Source: Pseudoalteromonas sp. DL-6
Lineage (GTDB): Bacteria; Pseudomonadota; Gammaproteobacteria; Enterobacterales; Alteromonadaceae
Length of the DNA stretch: 64,000 nt
Reading direction: 5' to 3'
Assembly (NCBI RefSeq): GCF_004328665.1
Contig: NZ_CP019771.1
Coordinates: 310,001 to 374,000 of the forward strand
The notes beneath the pieces were generated by a model, which ran no database searches, was not told the origin of the DNA, and saw nothing but the letters and a program-made list of their open reading frames with translations. The translations under genes and the position numbers were made by a program. Every line of letters begins with the position of its first letter. Positions within the stretch are counted from its first letter, which is position 1. Positions 28,115-37,412 of this stretch are shown here, one piece after another.

Positions 28115-31100
28115 ATGAAAATTCAAGTTCGCAAAACGGCTTTATCACTTGCGATAGCTGCATGCATAAGTGCTAGTGGCGCTGCATTCGCAAGTGATAC
28201 GACTTCATCAGTTAAAGGTCAGATTTTTGGCCCGAGCGGAAGCCCTGCTGCAAATACAAAACTAATACTTGTCCATGAACCTACAGGTACTCGCAGAGTA
28301 GTAACAACAAATGAGTCAGGTACATATAACGCAACCGGTTTGCGTGTAGGTGGCCCTTATAAAATTGTTATCGACTCTGAAGTATTTAGAGATGTTCAAA
28401 TAGAGGATGTTTACCTTTCTCTTGGTGAAGTTAGACAGATAGATCAGCAATTATCTAGTACAGATATGGAATCTATTGTCGTTACAGGAACTCCTGTTTT
28501 TTTTAACTCTTCTGCAAATGACTCTTACTTTGGAGAAGATGCTATTCAATCTGTACCTAGCATTGGTCGTGATATTAAGGATATAGTTAGAAATAATCCT
28601 CTAGTCGTTGTTCAGCCTGGTAACGAGAGCTCCATGACTATCGCTGGTTCAAATCCAAGAACTAACTCGATAACAGTCGATGGCATTCCTTTAAACGATG
28701 ATTTTGGTCTTAACAACAACGGCTATCCTACCCAACGTAACCCTTTTCCACTAGACGCTTTAGATCAAGTTTCTGTATCTGTTGCTCCTGTTAACGCTAA
28801 GTCAAGCGGCTTTACAGGTGGAAACGTTGACGCCGTATTCAAAACAGGTACTAATGAGCTGCATGGTAAAGTTTTTTACGAAAAACTGAGTAGTGATTGG
28901 GCTGGTACACCAAAAAATAGTGATGGGGAAAAGCTTGAACTTGATTTTGAAGAGAAAAACTATGGGTTTTCATTCGGTGCCCCAATATTAGAAGATAAGT
29001 TATTCTTTTTTGGTGCTTATGAAAAGTTTGAGTCACCACAACAGCTTGAATATGGAATTGCGGGTAGCAGTGTAGGAACAAATAAAACAACTGTAACCAG
29101 TTCCGATTTAGAAGCAGTTAGAAAAATCGCAAACGATGTGTATGGTATTAATGATATTGGCAGTACAGATACTCAACCTGAGCTTGAAGATGAAAAGTAT
29201 ATAGCTAAGATTGACTGGAACATTAGTGACTATCATCGTGCAAACTTAGTCTACATGCATAATGAAGGTAACAATACTAGAAATATGACTAGTAGTAACC
29301 GAGAACTAAAACTAGATACACACTGGTATAATAAGTTTGAAAAACTTAACAACTTCAGTTCTACACTTTACTCTGATTGGACTGATGAATTTTCTTCACA
29401 AATAAGTGTTACGAAAAAGTCTGTAGAAACTGGGCAAGTTTCGTTAAACAGTGGTTTAGGCCTTGGCGACATTACGATTAATAATCTTGATGTAGATAAT
29501 GATGGGGAAGAAGGTGCTATTGCTTTCGGATCTGATGAATCTCGCCATTCAAACTCGCTAGAAAATGATCTCTTCACTATTAAACTTGATGGTACCTACT
29601 TACTTGACGAGCATACTCTAGAGTTTGGTATTAAGTACGATGTGTTAGATATTGAAAACCAATATTTGCCTGGCTCTAAGGGTGTAATTAGCTTTGATAG
29701 CCTGGAGGATTTTGAAAATAGAATTGCATCTCGATACAGCTATGAAAATGGCGTAGGTAATGATCCTTTAGCAGTTGCCGCGAGTTTTACTCGTAAAGAT
29801 ATTGCTTTGTATGTTAATGATACATGGGATTATAGTGATGATCTGACTCTAACGGCAGGTCTACGTTATGAGCGATTAGGTTCAGATGATAAGCCTACAT
29901 TTAATCAAGATGTATTAGATAGAACTGGTTACGATAATACTTTTAACCTTGATGGTGTTGATATTTTCTTACCACGTTTAGGCTTTACCTATAGAGCAAC
30001 TGATGATGTGGTTGTTAGAGGTAGCGCTGGTCGCTACGCAGGTGGTAATCCTAATGTTTGGATTTCAAACTCGTATTCTAACGATGGAACAAGTAAGCAA
30101 ACTTTTTCTGATAGAGATGTTTTCTTGCCTGAAAATGCGCTTAATAACCCTACCCCTGATGCTATTGCAGCTATAAACAGTGGTACTAGTGGTTCACCAT
30201 CAAACTTTATTGATCCAACTTTTGATATTCCATCTCAATGGACATATATGCTTAACACTGACGTTACGCTTGATATCCCTGTGATTGGAGATAATGTCGC
30301 TTGGACCTCTACTGCTATATATACTAAGAAAGAGAATACGGCTGAGTGGGTTAATGCTGCTTTATTACAAGAGGGTGATGTAGTCGGTTCAACGATTGAT
30401 GGAGCGTTACCATTTTATGACACGCGTGAGCTAGAAATAATGCTTACTAATGCTGAAAAAGACGGGCGATCTATTATTCTAAGTACTGGAATATCAAAGT
30501 CATACTTAAATGGCTTTAAATTTGATGCTTCATATACTTATCAAGATGTAACTGAGGGTAACCCAGGTGGCTCTTCGACGGCCAGAAGTAATTACCGTTA
30601 TGGACACTTTGGTGATCACCAACAAACTCAAATAGGAACATCAAGTTACGAGACTGAACACAGATTCGTATTGAACTTAGGTTATTCTGCGGAACTTATT
30701 GAGAACTACAAAACTAACTTTAACTTATTTATTGAGCGTCGCTCAGGGGCAGCTTATAGTCATCTAGCAAACCTTAGGAATTTAACTGGAGGTAGATTCT
30801 TTGACCAAGATTTAATTCAACCTTCAGGTGGTAATACTTATGGTGGTAACTATTTAGCTTATGTTCCAACTAAAAACGATCCAAATGTTCGTTATGAAGA
30901 TGGAGCAACAGAAGCTGAAGTGCTTGCTCACTTCGAGAAGTTAGGCCTTTCTGGTTATGCTGGCGGCTTTGTTGATAGAAGTGCTAGCAACGCTCCATGG
31001 GTCACGACAATGGACTTATATGTTTCTCAAGAGATCCCTGGATTCTCTAAAGATCATCGCGGCGAGTTTTACTTCGTTGTAGACAATCTACTAAACCTTA

Positions 31101-31279
31101 TTGATTCATCAAAAGGTAAAGTATATCGTCAAGACTTCGGCACTCGTAATGTAATAGCGATGGATATAGACCCAAACACTGGTCAATATTTGATAGGTAA
31201 CCCAATAGATGATGACTTCACTTTTGAAGCTGAAGATTCAACATATAAAATTAAGTTAGGTGTTCGTTACACGTTCTAA
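28115..31279 (+). CDS. Oar-like TonB-dependent outer-membrane receptor
   Basis: A 1054-residue receptor. Signal peptide to about residue 27, an N-terminal carboxypeptidase-regulatory-like beta-sandwich (about 33-112), a TonB-box-like ESIVVTG near 119-125, a plug domain with GRDIKDIVRNNP and NSITVDGIPLNDDFGL, and a long beta-barrel ending in VRYTF. The architecture matches Oar/OmpA-related receptors, common in marine Gammaproteobacteria and often linked to peptide or protein uptake; the ligand cannot be read here. No Fur-box-like or riboswitch element was recognised in the 254 bases upstream. Confidence 0.9.
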   Translation: MKIQVRKTALSLAIAACISASGAAFASDTTSSVKGQIFGPSGSPAANTKLILVHEPTGTRRVVTTNESGTYNATGLRVGGPYKIVIDSEVFRDVQIEDVYLSLGEVRQIDQQLSSTDMESIVVTGTPVFFNSSANDSYFGEDAIQSVPSIGRDIKDIVRNNPLVVVQPGNESSMTIAGSNPRTNSITVDGIPLNDDFGLNNNGYPTQRNPFPLDALDQVSVSVAPVNAKSSGFTGGNVDAVFKTGTNELHGKVFYEKLSSDWAGTPKNSDGEKLELDFEEKNYGFSFGAPILEDKLFFFGAYEKFESPQQLEYGIAGSSVGTNKTTVTSSDLEAVRKIANDVYGINDIGSTDTQPELEDEKYIAKIDWNISDYHRANLVYMHNEGNNTRNMTSSNRELKLDTHWYNKFEKLNNFSSTLYSDWTDEFSSQISVTKKSVETGQVSLNSGLGLGDITINNLDVDNDGEEGAIAFGSDESRHSNSLENDLFTIKLDGTYLLDEHTLEFGIKYDVLDIENQYLPGSKGVISFDSLEDFENRIASRYSYENGVGNDPLAVAASFTRKDIALYVNDTWDYSDDLTLTAGLRYERLGSDDKPTFNQDVLDRTGYDNTFNLDGVDIFLPRLGFTYRATDDVVVRGSAGRYAGGNPNVWISNSYSNDGTSKQTFSDRDVFLPENALNNPTPDAIAAINSGTSGSPSNFIDPTFDIPSQWTYMLNTDVTLDIPVIGDNVAWTSTAIYTKKENTAEWVNAALLQEGDVVGSTIDGALPFYDTRELEIMLTNAEKDGRSIILSTGISKSYLNGFKFDASYTYQDVTEGNPGGSSTARSNYRYGHFGDHQQTQIGTSSYETEHRFVLNLGYSAELIENYKTNFNLFIERRSGAAYSHLANLRNLTGGRFFDQDLIQPSGGNTYGGNYLAYVPTKNDPNVRYEDGATEAEVLAHFEKLGLSGYAGGFVDRSASNAPWVTTMDLYVSQEIPGFSKDHRGEFYFVVDNLLNLIDSSKGKVYRQDFGTRNVIAMDIDPNTGQYLIGNPIDDDFTFEAEDSTYKIKLGVRYTF

Positions 31280-31304
31280 TTTGATTAATTAAATTAGTGT
31301 ATTT

Positions 31305-31329
31305 AAAAGCCCACTTTGTGGGCTTTTTT
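31305..31329 (+). terminator. Terminator after TonB receptor
   Basis: AAAAGCCCAC, TTT, GTGGGCTTTTTT: a GC-rich stem with a six-T tract, 26 bases after the receptor stop and reaching the stop of the facing marR gene. Confidence 0.9.
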
Positions 31330-31759
31330 ATGCCTGTAATTTATTTTTTAATTTATCAAAAATAGCGATTAACTGGCGTTGTTCATCATCTGACAGGCAG
31401 CTTAATAATGCTTGCTCCCATTGCAATGCTTGTGGTGTTATTTTTTTATATAAAGCCATGCCCTTATCACTTAACATCAAAAATGCAGCACGCTTATCAT
31501 GCTTATTTAACTCGCTATAAATAAGCCCTTCATCTATCAGCGCTTTTACCGCTCTTGATACCGTTGATTTATCCATATCTGCTTGAGTACATAACTGCTT
31601 TGATGTGCTTTGGCCTAATTGCGCTAAATTAGCCATTATTCGCCACTGCGGAATTGTTAAATCAAACTCTTTTTTATAAATGCTCGAAAAATCGTTACTT
31701 ACCTGTGTTGCTAAGTGCGTTAATTGATAGGGCAAAAATGTCGTTAAATCTATTTTCAT
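31328..31759 (-). CDS. MarR family transcriptional regulator
   Basis: A 143-residue winged-helix regulator with the MarR pattern: WRIMANLAQLGQSTSKQLCTQADMDKSTVSRAVKALIDEGLIY and the wing DKRAAFLMLSDKG. It is transcribed divergently from hmgA, so it most likely controls the homogentisate genes, perhaps in response to a pathway aromatic. The 152-base gap holds a 9-base direct repeat TTATTTACA at 31774 and 31805, a possible binding arrangement. Confidence 0.85.
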   Translation of the reverse strand: MKIDLTTFLPYQLTHLATQVSNDFSSIYKKEFDLTIPQWRIMANLAQLGQSTSKQLCTQADMDKSTVSRAVKALIDEGLIYSELNKHDKRAAFLMLSDKGMALYKKITPQALQWEQALLSCLSDDEQRQLIAIFDKLKNKLQA

Positions 31760-31911
31760 GTTGAATCACTTATTTATTTACACACGACTTTTATCTGTTC
31801 ACTTTTATTTACAACGGTCGTAATCAGTGCATTTGATATTAGTCTCACTTGAGAGTATCTTAGCGTAAATAACAAAAATATAACACTCCCCCATTTTTAC
31901 AGGAGTCAGTA

Positions 31912-33213
31912 ATGGCGACACAATTAAACTACATGACCGGATTTGGCAATGAATTTGAAACCGAAGCGCTGCCTGGTGCATTACCGATTGGTCAATTTAG
32001 TCCGCAAAAAGTAAAATATGATTTATACGCAGAGCAATTCAGTACCACTGCATTTACCGCTCCTCGCGCCGATAACCGCCGCACTTGGATGTATCGTATT
32101 CGCCCATCTGTTGTGCAAGGCGATTATACAGCCATAGACAATGGCTTAATTAGAACCGCTCCCATTACCGAAGTACCGACACCACCAACCATGCTGCGCT
32201 GGGATCCAATTGATGTACCAACAAAACCTACAGATTTTGTAGACGGGCTTATCACCATGGCCGCTAATGGTAACGCTAATGGTCAAGCGGGTATCGGTAT
32301 TCATGTTTATGTTGCCAATAAATCAATGGACAATCGCTATTTTTATAATGCCGATGGCGAAATGTTATTTGTACCGCAACAAGGTGAACTACTACTTAAA
32401 ACAGAGCTTGGGCATTTAACTATTAAAGCAGGTGAAATTGCCGTTATTCCGCGTGGTATTAAATTTCAAGTAATGTTACTAACCGACACTGCGCGTGGCT
32501 ATATTTGTGAAAACTACGGCCATGCCTATGTCCTTGCTGAGCGCGGCCCTGTGGGTGCCAACGGTTATGCGAATGATCGTGACTTTCACTATCCAGTAGC
32601 GGCTTTTGAAGATATTGAAGGTGATTTCGAACTTATTGCTAAATTTAATGGCAATATGTTCCGTTGTGATATTGGTCATTCACCTCTGGATGTTGTTGCT
32701 TGGACAGGCAATAGTGCGCCTTACAAATACGATTTGGCTCGCTTTAATGTCATGAATACCGTTAGCTTTGATCACCCCGACCCTTCAATCTTTACCGTGC
32801 TAACTTCACCATCGGGTACTGAAGGCGTTGCGAATATCGATTTTGCTATTTTCCCACCGCGTTGGATGGTGGCTGAAAACACCTTCCGCCCGCCTTACTA
32901 TCACCGTAATATTATGAGTGAGTTTATGGGTTTAATTGAGGGAGTTTATGATGCAAAAGAGCATGGTTTTGTCCCTGGAGGGATGAGCCTACATAATTGT
33001 ATGTCGCCACATGGTCCTGAAGCTGACGTATTTGAAAAAGCGTCAAACGCCGATTTAGAACCACAACGCTACGATAATACGCTGGCGTTTATGTTTGAGT
33101 CACGTTATGTAATATCGCCAACTAAATACGCATTAGAAGGTAAAGAGCGCCAAGCTAATTACACTGACTGCTGGCGCACAATCAAAAAACACTTTAATGG
33201 CAATCAAGGATAA
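31912..33213 (+). CDS. hmgA: Homogentisate 1,2-dioxygenase
   Basis: A 433-residue iron(II) ring-cleaving dioxygenase that converts homogentisate to maleylacetoacetate in tyrosine breakdown. N-terminal [17 protein letters not shown] is characteristic. The iron ligands appear in [14 protein letters not shown] (His and Glu) and in [12 protein letters not shown] (His). Size is normal. An AGGAG site lies close ahead of ATG 31912. maiA follows after 7 bases. Loss would give the brown pyomelanin phenotype known for this pathway. Confidence 0.97.
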   Translation: MATQLNYMTGFGNEFETEALPGALPIGQFSPQKVKYDLYAEQFSTTAFTAPRADNRRTWMYRIRPSVVQGDYTAIDNGLIRTAPITEVPTPPTMLRWDPIDVPTKPTDFVDGLITMAANGNANGQAGIGIHVYVANKSMDNRYFYNADGEMLFVPQQGELLLKTELGHLTIKAGEIAVIPRGIKFQVMLLTDTARGYICENYGHAYVLAERGPVGANGYANDRDFHYPVAAFEDIEGDFELIAKFNGNMFRCDIGHSPLDVVAWTGNSAPYKYDLARFNVMNTVSFDHPDPSIFTVLTSPSGTEGVANIDFAIFPPRWMVAENTFRPPYYHRNIMSEFMGLIEGVYDAKEHGFVPGGMSLHNCMSPHGPEADVFEKASNADLEPQRYDNTLAFMFESRYVISPTKYALEGKERQANYTDCWRTIKKHFNGNQG

Positions 33214-33220
33214 TCAGATT

Positions 33221-33850
33221 ATGAAGCTTTATACTTATTTTCGCTCATCTGCAGCGTATCGCGTGCGCATCGCATTAAATCTAAAAAATATTGATCATCA
33301 ATTGGTACCTGTTAACTTATTAAAATCAGAACAACAAAGCACAGATTACTTACAGAAAAACCCTCAAGGGCTGTTACCGGCTTTAGAAACAGAAGACGGC
33401 GTATTAGGTCAATCTTTAGCAATTTTAGAGTACCTTGAAGAGCAATATCCTGAGACACCATTATTGCAAGGTAATGCATGGCAAAAAGCACACATTCGCA
33501 ATTTAAGTTACGCGATTGCCTGCGATATCCATCCTATTGATAATTTGCGAGTGCTTAAATATTTGAGTAGTGAACTCAATGTTGATGATGAAGCAAAAAA
33601 TAAGTGGTACCGACACTGGGTTGAAGTTGGTTTTGAAAAAATAGAACGCATGCTCGATAGCAAAAATATATTTTGCGCAGGCGACTCGCCAAGCTTAGCT
33701 GATGTATGTTTAGTGCCACAGGTATTTAATGCCATTCGCTTTAAAGTAGATATGGCTGCCTACCCTAAAATAGCAGCCGTTTATCAGCGTTGTAATGAAT
33801 TGGCCGCCTTTATTGATGCAGCCCCAGAAAATCAACCCGACGCAAACTAA
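33221..33850 (+). CDS. maiA: Maleylacetoacetate isomerase (zeta-class GST)
   Basis: A 209-residue enzyme that isomerises maleylacetoacetate to fumarylacetoacetate using glutathione. The active-site motif SSAAYRVRIALNLK at residues 8-21 is the zeta-class signature, followed by QLVPVNLL and NPQGLLPAL. ATG 33221 is chosen because AAGGA sits ten bases ahead; an upstream in-frame ATG at 33197 lies inside hmgA and adds unrelated residues. No fumarylacetoacetase gene follows. The last 4 bases overlap the convergent small gene. Confidence 0.93.
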   Translation: MKLYTYFRSSAAYRVRIALNLKNIDHQLVPVNLLKSEQQSTDYLQKNPQGLLPALETEDGVLGQSLAILEYLEEQYPETPLLQGNAWQKAHIRNLSYAIACDIHPIDNLRVLKYLSSELNVDDEAKNKWYRHWVEVGFEKIERMLDSKNIFCAGDSPSLADVCLVPQVFNAIRFKVDMAAYPKIAAVYQRCNELAAFIDAAPENQPDAN

Positions 33851-34080
33851 CTTTTTAACGCACTGTGTATTACAGTGACATGCTCAATTAAATCTAAGCC
33901 CAGATCAGTTAAATAACCGCCATCTGGGCTATCTATAACCCCTTTATCGAATAAACGTTGTGCTGCGCTTAGTAAGGCGGGTTCAGCGTCTGAATGAAGT
34001 TTAATTCCCTGCATTTTGCTCTCGCGTGGAAATTTTGCTAGTAGTGTAAATTCATCAATCATCGTTTGATTAAATAGCAT
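33847..34080 (-). CDS. TIGR02647 family small protein
   Basis: A 77-residue protein matching the TIGR02647 pattern: short N-terminal helix MIDEFTLLAKF, LHSDAEPALLSAAQRLFDKGVI, then DGGYLTDLGLDLIEHV. It looks like a small winged-helix-type fold and is described as a putative DNA-binding family, but no role is known. It overlaps the end of maiA by 4 bases in convergent orientation. Confidence 0.75.
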   Translation of the reverse strand: MLFNQTMIDEFTLLAKFPRESKMQGIKLHSDAEPALLSAAQRLFDKGVIDSPDGGYLTDLGLDLIEHVTVIHSALKS

Positions 34081-34184
34081 ATGTGTTCACCTTTTTATTG
34101 TTCTGTGTTTTACTGAAGTTGTCTTACTTACCCTAGCATGTTTTTTTGCTAAGTGTAGTTATTTTAAACACCTTGAGGTTATTC

Positions 34185-34487
34185 ATGCGTTATTATTTTA
34201 CTTTTATAATTACTGTTTTATGCTTGTGTTTTTCAGCTTTAAGCTACGCTAACACAATAAAAACGCTTCCTGTTGTTGATGCTACCCAGCTTATAAACAC
34301 AAACACTGAGTGCTGGTATGATAATAAACGCTACAGCGAAGGTGCCATAGTGCAGGTTCATTCTGTTACGCTTATTTGTGCTGCAAAATACACCCAACAT
34401 AACAACAGTCAGTTGATGTGGCTAAAGCTTGATAAGCAAGGTAACCTTATTTATCCCAAGAAGCCCTCAACCATTACCGTAAATTAA
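34185..34487 (+). CDS. DUF1496-type small exported protein
   Basis: A 100-residue protein with a signal peptide (about 1-18, cut after SYA). The mature part contains ECWYDNKRYSEGA and VTLIC, the conserved short DUF1496 pattern with two Cys that could form a disulfide. The ATG at 34185 follows GAGG by seven bases and gives a proper signal peptide; the longer frame from 34146 adds 13 residues that spoil it. Function unknown. Confidence 0.7.
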   Translation: MRYYFTFIITVLCLCFSALSYANTIKTLPVVDATQLINTNTECWYDNKRYSEGAIVQVHSVTLICAAKYTQHNNSQLMWLKLDKQGNLIYPKKPSTITVN

Positions 34488-34578
34488 TCAAGATTAACAA
34501 TCTGGAATCTGCCAGCCATCTCCAAACTATTAAGATGCAGTGGGATACGTTACAATACATGCAGTTTAAAAAAGCAGT

Positions 34579-34893
34579 GTGACTATGAATAATCAACCAA
34601 AAAACCCGCTTCATGGGGTAACTTTAGAGCAAATCCTTGTTGAACTAGAACAACGTTTAGGCTTTAAAGCAATGGGCGAGCAAGTAAATATCAAATGTTT
34701 TACCGATTCGCCAAGTATAAAATCAAGCTTAAAATTTTTACGTAAAACGCCTTGGGCAAGGGATAAAGTAGAAGCGCTTTATATTCATACCATTAATAAC
34801 AAGCCGTTACGTAAACCTAGAAATAAACCGAAGCCATCTGAATCTTCACAACCTGATACATCGGGTTTTGTATGGCCTTCTATTAAAAAATAA
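34579..34893 (+). CDS. VF530 family DNA-binding protein
   Basis: A protein of about 104 residues with the VF530 (DUF2132) fold signature: KNPLHGVTLEQILVELEQRLGF near the start, NIKCFTDSPSIKSSLKFLRKTPWAR and VEALYIH. The C-terminal tail is basic and Pro/Ser-rich. The family is reported as small DNA-binding proteins with no defined physiological role. Start may be GTG 34579 or ATG 34585. A terminator follows directly. Confidence 0.85.
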   Translation: MTMNNQPKNPLHGVTLEQILVELEQRLGFKAMGEQVNIKCFTDSPSIKSSLKFLRKTPWARDKVEALYIHTINNKPLRKPRNKPKPSESSQPDTSGFVWPSIKK

Positions 34894-34914
34894 AAGGCTC
34901 AAAAAAATAGCAAT

Positions 34915-34937
34915 GGCGTAACAACTTACGCCTTTTT
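34915..34937 (+). terminator. Terminator after VF530 gene
   Basis: GGCGTAA, CAAC, TTACGCC, TTTTT: short clean hairpin with T tract, 22 bases after the stop and abutting the stop of the facing gene. Confidence 0.75.
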
Positions 34938-36564
34938 AATCAGTTATTTGCTCTTGGCATATTACATTTAACGATGCTGGGTGGATACTTACCACTACTT
35001 TATCTGCAGATTTAACCTCGCCATCAATCACGTAATTTAGCGTTTCATCTGCGCTTATTTCTACACGTTTTGCATTGGTATAATGCGAGTTAATAGCAAA
35101 ATGCGTTTGCGTAATACTACTAAACATCAGCTCAGCAATACTTAATACCGTGGTTTCATCATCTTTATTCGGCGTTAACCAGTTTACATCCAATAAACCA
35201 TCGCGATGGTCGGGTTGCCCGCCCCCTTGCGCTAATAACGTAGTGAACGGCGCGGCATTTGCCACTATAAAACTATTTGTATTAATAGTCTCAGGCTCAT
35301 TATCATCGAGTTTGACTATAAGCTGTTGCGCTTTATTTTCGCCAAATGAATGTAAAAAACCGTTTAAATAAGCAAGTTGACCTGACTTATTTTTAGACTC
35401 TCGATCTGCTTTTTCAATCATTGCATGCTCAAAGCCAATACCTATTAACAGTAACATCAAATCGTTATTACAATACGCGGTATCTATCAAGTTTGTTTGA
35501 CCATCAATAATTAAATCACAGGCTTGCTCAACAGGAATGAATTTAGATTTTATTCCCATCAATACATGAGCAAGCGCATTCGCTGTTCCAAGCGGTATTA
35601 TTCCTAATCGACACGATGTACCCACCAACACACTGGCAACCTCAGTCACGGTTCCGTCTCCACCACAGGCAATAATAATATCGGGGTTGTGCTCTATGGC
35701 TTGTTTAGCCAACGTAATACCGTTTTGTTCTGGCGTAGTTTTTAAAATAGTTAAATCGTAATACGCAGATAAACGCGCAACAATTAAATGCTCTTTTTCA
35801 GACCACAACTTAGTGCCTGACACCGGATTAGCAATTAAGTACGCTTTATTTTTTATTAGTAACTCCCCCCTACGATGGCGCTTAACTAAATGGCGTAATT
35901 GGCGTTTATTAAGGTTTGCAGTTTCACGTGTTTCTTTAATTTGTGCCAGAATATCATGTACATCCGCATCTTTATTTTGACTCAATAAATACGCTGCCAT
36001 AACAAACACCGAACGCCCACGCCCTAATGCACAATGCACCACAACACGACGGTCTCCCTTAATATGATGATGGATCCAATTAATGGCTTGGTTTAACTGT
36101 GAATGTGTAGGCACACTGTGATCAAGAACAGGAATATTTAAGTAATCAATATTTTCTTGGGTAGATGTCCATTCAAGCCCATCAAATTCACAGGTAACGT
36201 CCAAAATAGCAGTAATACCATTTTCTTTTAATGTGTCTATATCTGAGGGGAACAAACGACATGCTAAAAATAGGTTATCGTTTATTTGTTGAATAGGCGG
36301 TACTTTGTCGCGCTTGCGTGACCATGCATTATAAATTTGTGCACCTAATAAAAAAGGTACAAAAGCCCAGCGAATGTAAAAAGGAATAACGCCATTTTCG
36401 CGTTTTCTAAATACTTTCCCTGCGTTAAAAAAATAAGCACCGCTAACTAATAGTAGCGAAAGTGCGGTCCAAAAAAATGCAACTGCAAAATAAATGGAGT
36501 TAACCGTTAACCCCAATACTATAAATACCAATGCTGTTACAAGATAACTTACTGCAGCCCACAT
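34936..36564 (-). CDS. Fusion of dual-specificity phosphatase and diacylglycerol/sphingosine kinase-type lipid kinase
   Basis: A 542-residue fusion. Hydrophobic segments at the N terminus (about 5-47, 66-80) anchor it in the membrane. Residues about 95-225 are a dual-specificity phosphatase with the P-loop HCALGRGRS and upstream acid loop DHSVPTH. Residues about 238-540 are a DAGK-catalytic-type kinase with AYLIANPVSGT, ACGGDGTVTEVAS and GIIPLGTANALA, the nucleotide-binding GGDGT signature. Both active sites look intact. One protein thus pairs a phosphatase and a lipid kinase; phospholipid or lipid-signal turnover is inferred. Confidence 0.85.
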   Translation of the reverse strand: MWAAVSYLVTALVFIVLGLTVNSIYFAVAFFWTALSLLLVSGAYFFNAGKVFRKRENGVIPFYIRWAFVPFLLGAQIYNAWSRKRDKVPPIQQINDNLFLACRLFPSDIDTLKENGITAILDVTCEFDGLEWTSTQENIDYLNIPVLDHSVPTHSQLNQAINWIHHHIKGDRRVVVHCALGRGRSVFVMAAYLLSQNKDADVHDILAQIKETRETANLNKRQLRHLVKRHRRGELLIKNKAYLIANPVSGTKLWSEKEHLIVARLSAYYDLTILKTTPEQNGITLAKQAIEHNPDIIIACGGDGTVTEVASVLVGTSCRLGIIPLGTANALAHVLMGIKSKFIPVEQACDLIIDGQTNLIDTAYCNNDLMLLLIGIGFEHAMIEKADRESKNKSGQLAYLNGFLHSFGENKAQQLIVKLDDNEPETINTNSFIVANAAPFTTLLAQGGGQPDHRDGLLDVNWLTPNKDDETTVLSIAELMFSSITQTHFAINSHYTNAKRVEISADETLNYVIDGEVKSADKVVVSIHPASLNVICQEQITD

Positions 36565-36830
36565 AATTTTTCCTTTTTATAGGTATTACACTTTTGAATA
36601 ATCATATACTACAGCAATCATTATGCCATAAGGCAAACTTAAGGTATTAAGTTAGCTAGTCGTTTGCTCTGGCTAGGTCGTTCTTAATTAAATCAATCCA
36701 AAAGAGGTTAACATTGCATGCAGTTTTTACACCTTAATGAATAAATTCTTCACAGTCTAATAAAAGCAGACTATGCTCTATAGCACTTATTGATCTGAAA
36801 AGTGTTCACCCAGCTTAATTTTCAACCTTC
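36565..36830. other. Intergenic region upstream of ECF sigma gene
   Basis: With the promoter that follows, this makes a gene-free stretch of 323 bases between divergent genes. No open frame, hairpin or RNA gene is recognisable in this part. Confidence 0.4.
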
Positions 36831-36861
36831 TGCATCTAAAAATCACACTAACTCGTTTTAA
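36831..36861 (+). promoter_or_regulatory. Candidate autoregulatory ECF promoter
   Basis: TGCATCT (36831-36837), 16 bases, CGTTTTAA (36854-36861), 27 bases before the sigma factor ATG. The same two boxes with the same spacing precede the DUF4331 gene at 38171, which supports recognition by the sigma factor encoded here. Confidence 0.65.
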
Positions 36862-36887
36862 TACTAATAACAAAAAATAGGATCACT

Positions 36888-37412
36888 ATGGAAAATAACG
36901 AATTACTTTCTTTGTTGTATGAAACAGCACAAGGAGACAAGCAAGCTTTCTCATGTTTATATCAAAAAACAAGCGGTAAGCTCTTTGCAATTAGTTTGAA
37001 TATGCTGTCTAACAGAGCTTATGCCGAAGAGGCATTACAAGATGCCTTTATTAAAGTTTGGCATAATGCGTCTGAGTATAATGCCTCCAAAGGGACTGTA
37101 ATAAGCTGGATGATTAGTATTGTTCGCTACAGAAGCCTTGATCTACTTAGATATCATAAAGTCCGCAAGGAAGAACCCTTAGCAGAAGAGCAGCAAGATA
37201 TTCACACAATTGATGTTAATTACGATGAAAATACTAAATTAGTTAACTGCATCGAGCAATTAGAACCGCAGCAAAAACATGCTATTCATCTCGCCTATTA
37301 CAAAGGATTAAGTCACAGGGAGCTGGTGAATCATATCGATACACCATTAGGGACAGTTAAGAGTTGGATTCGCAGAGGGTTAATACAGCTACAAAGGTGT
37401 TTAACAATATGA
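36888..37412 (+). CDS. ECF sigma factor
   Basis: A 174-residue extracytoplasmic-function sigma factor. Region 2 includes YAEEALQDAFIKVWHNASEY and the -10-recognising stretch GTVISWMISIVRYRSLDLLR; region 4 is the helix-turn-helix LSHRELVNHIDTPLGTVKSWIRRGLIQLQ. It resembles SigK-like ECFs paired with RskA-type anti-sigma factors. Its stop overlaps the anti-sigma start by 4 bases (ATGA), so the two are made together. It probably drives its own gene and the DUF4331 operon. Confidence 0.92.
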   Translation: MENNELLSLLYETAQGDKQAFSCLYQKTSGKLFAISLNMLSNRAYAEEALQDAFIKVWHNASEYNASKGTVISWMISIVRYRSLDLLRYHKVRKEEPLAEEQQDIHTIDVNYDENTKLVNCIEQLEPQQKHAIHLAYYKGLSHRELVNHIDTPLGTVKSWIRRGLIQLQRCLTI

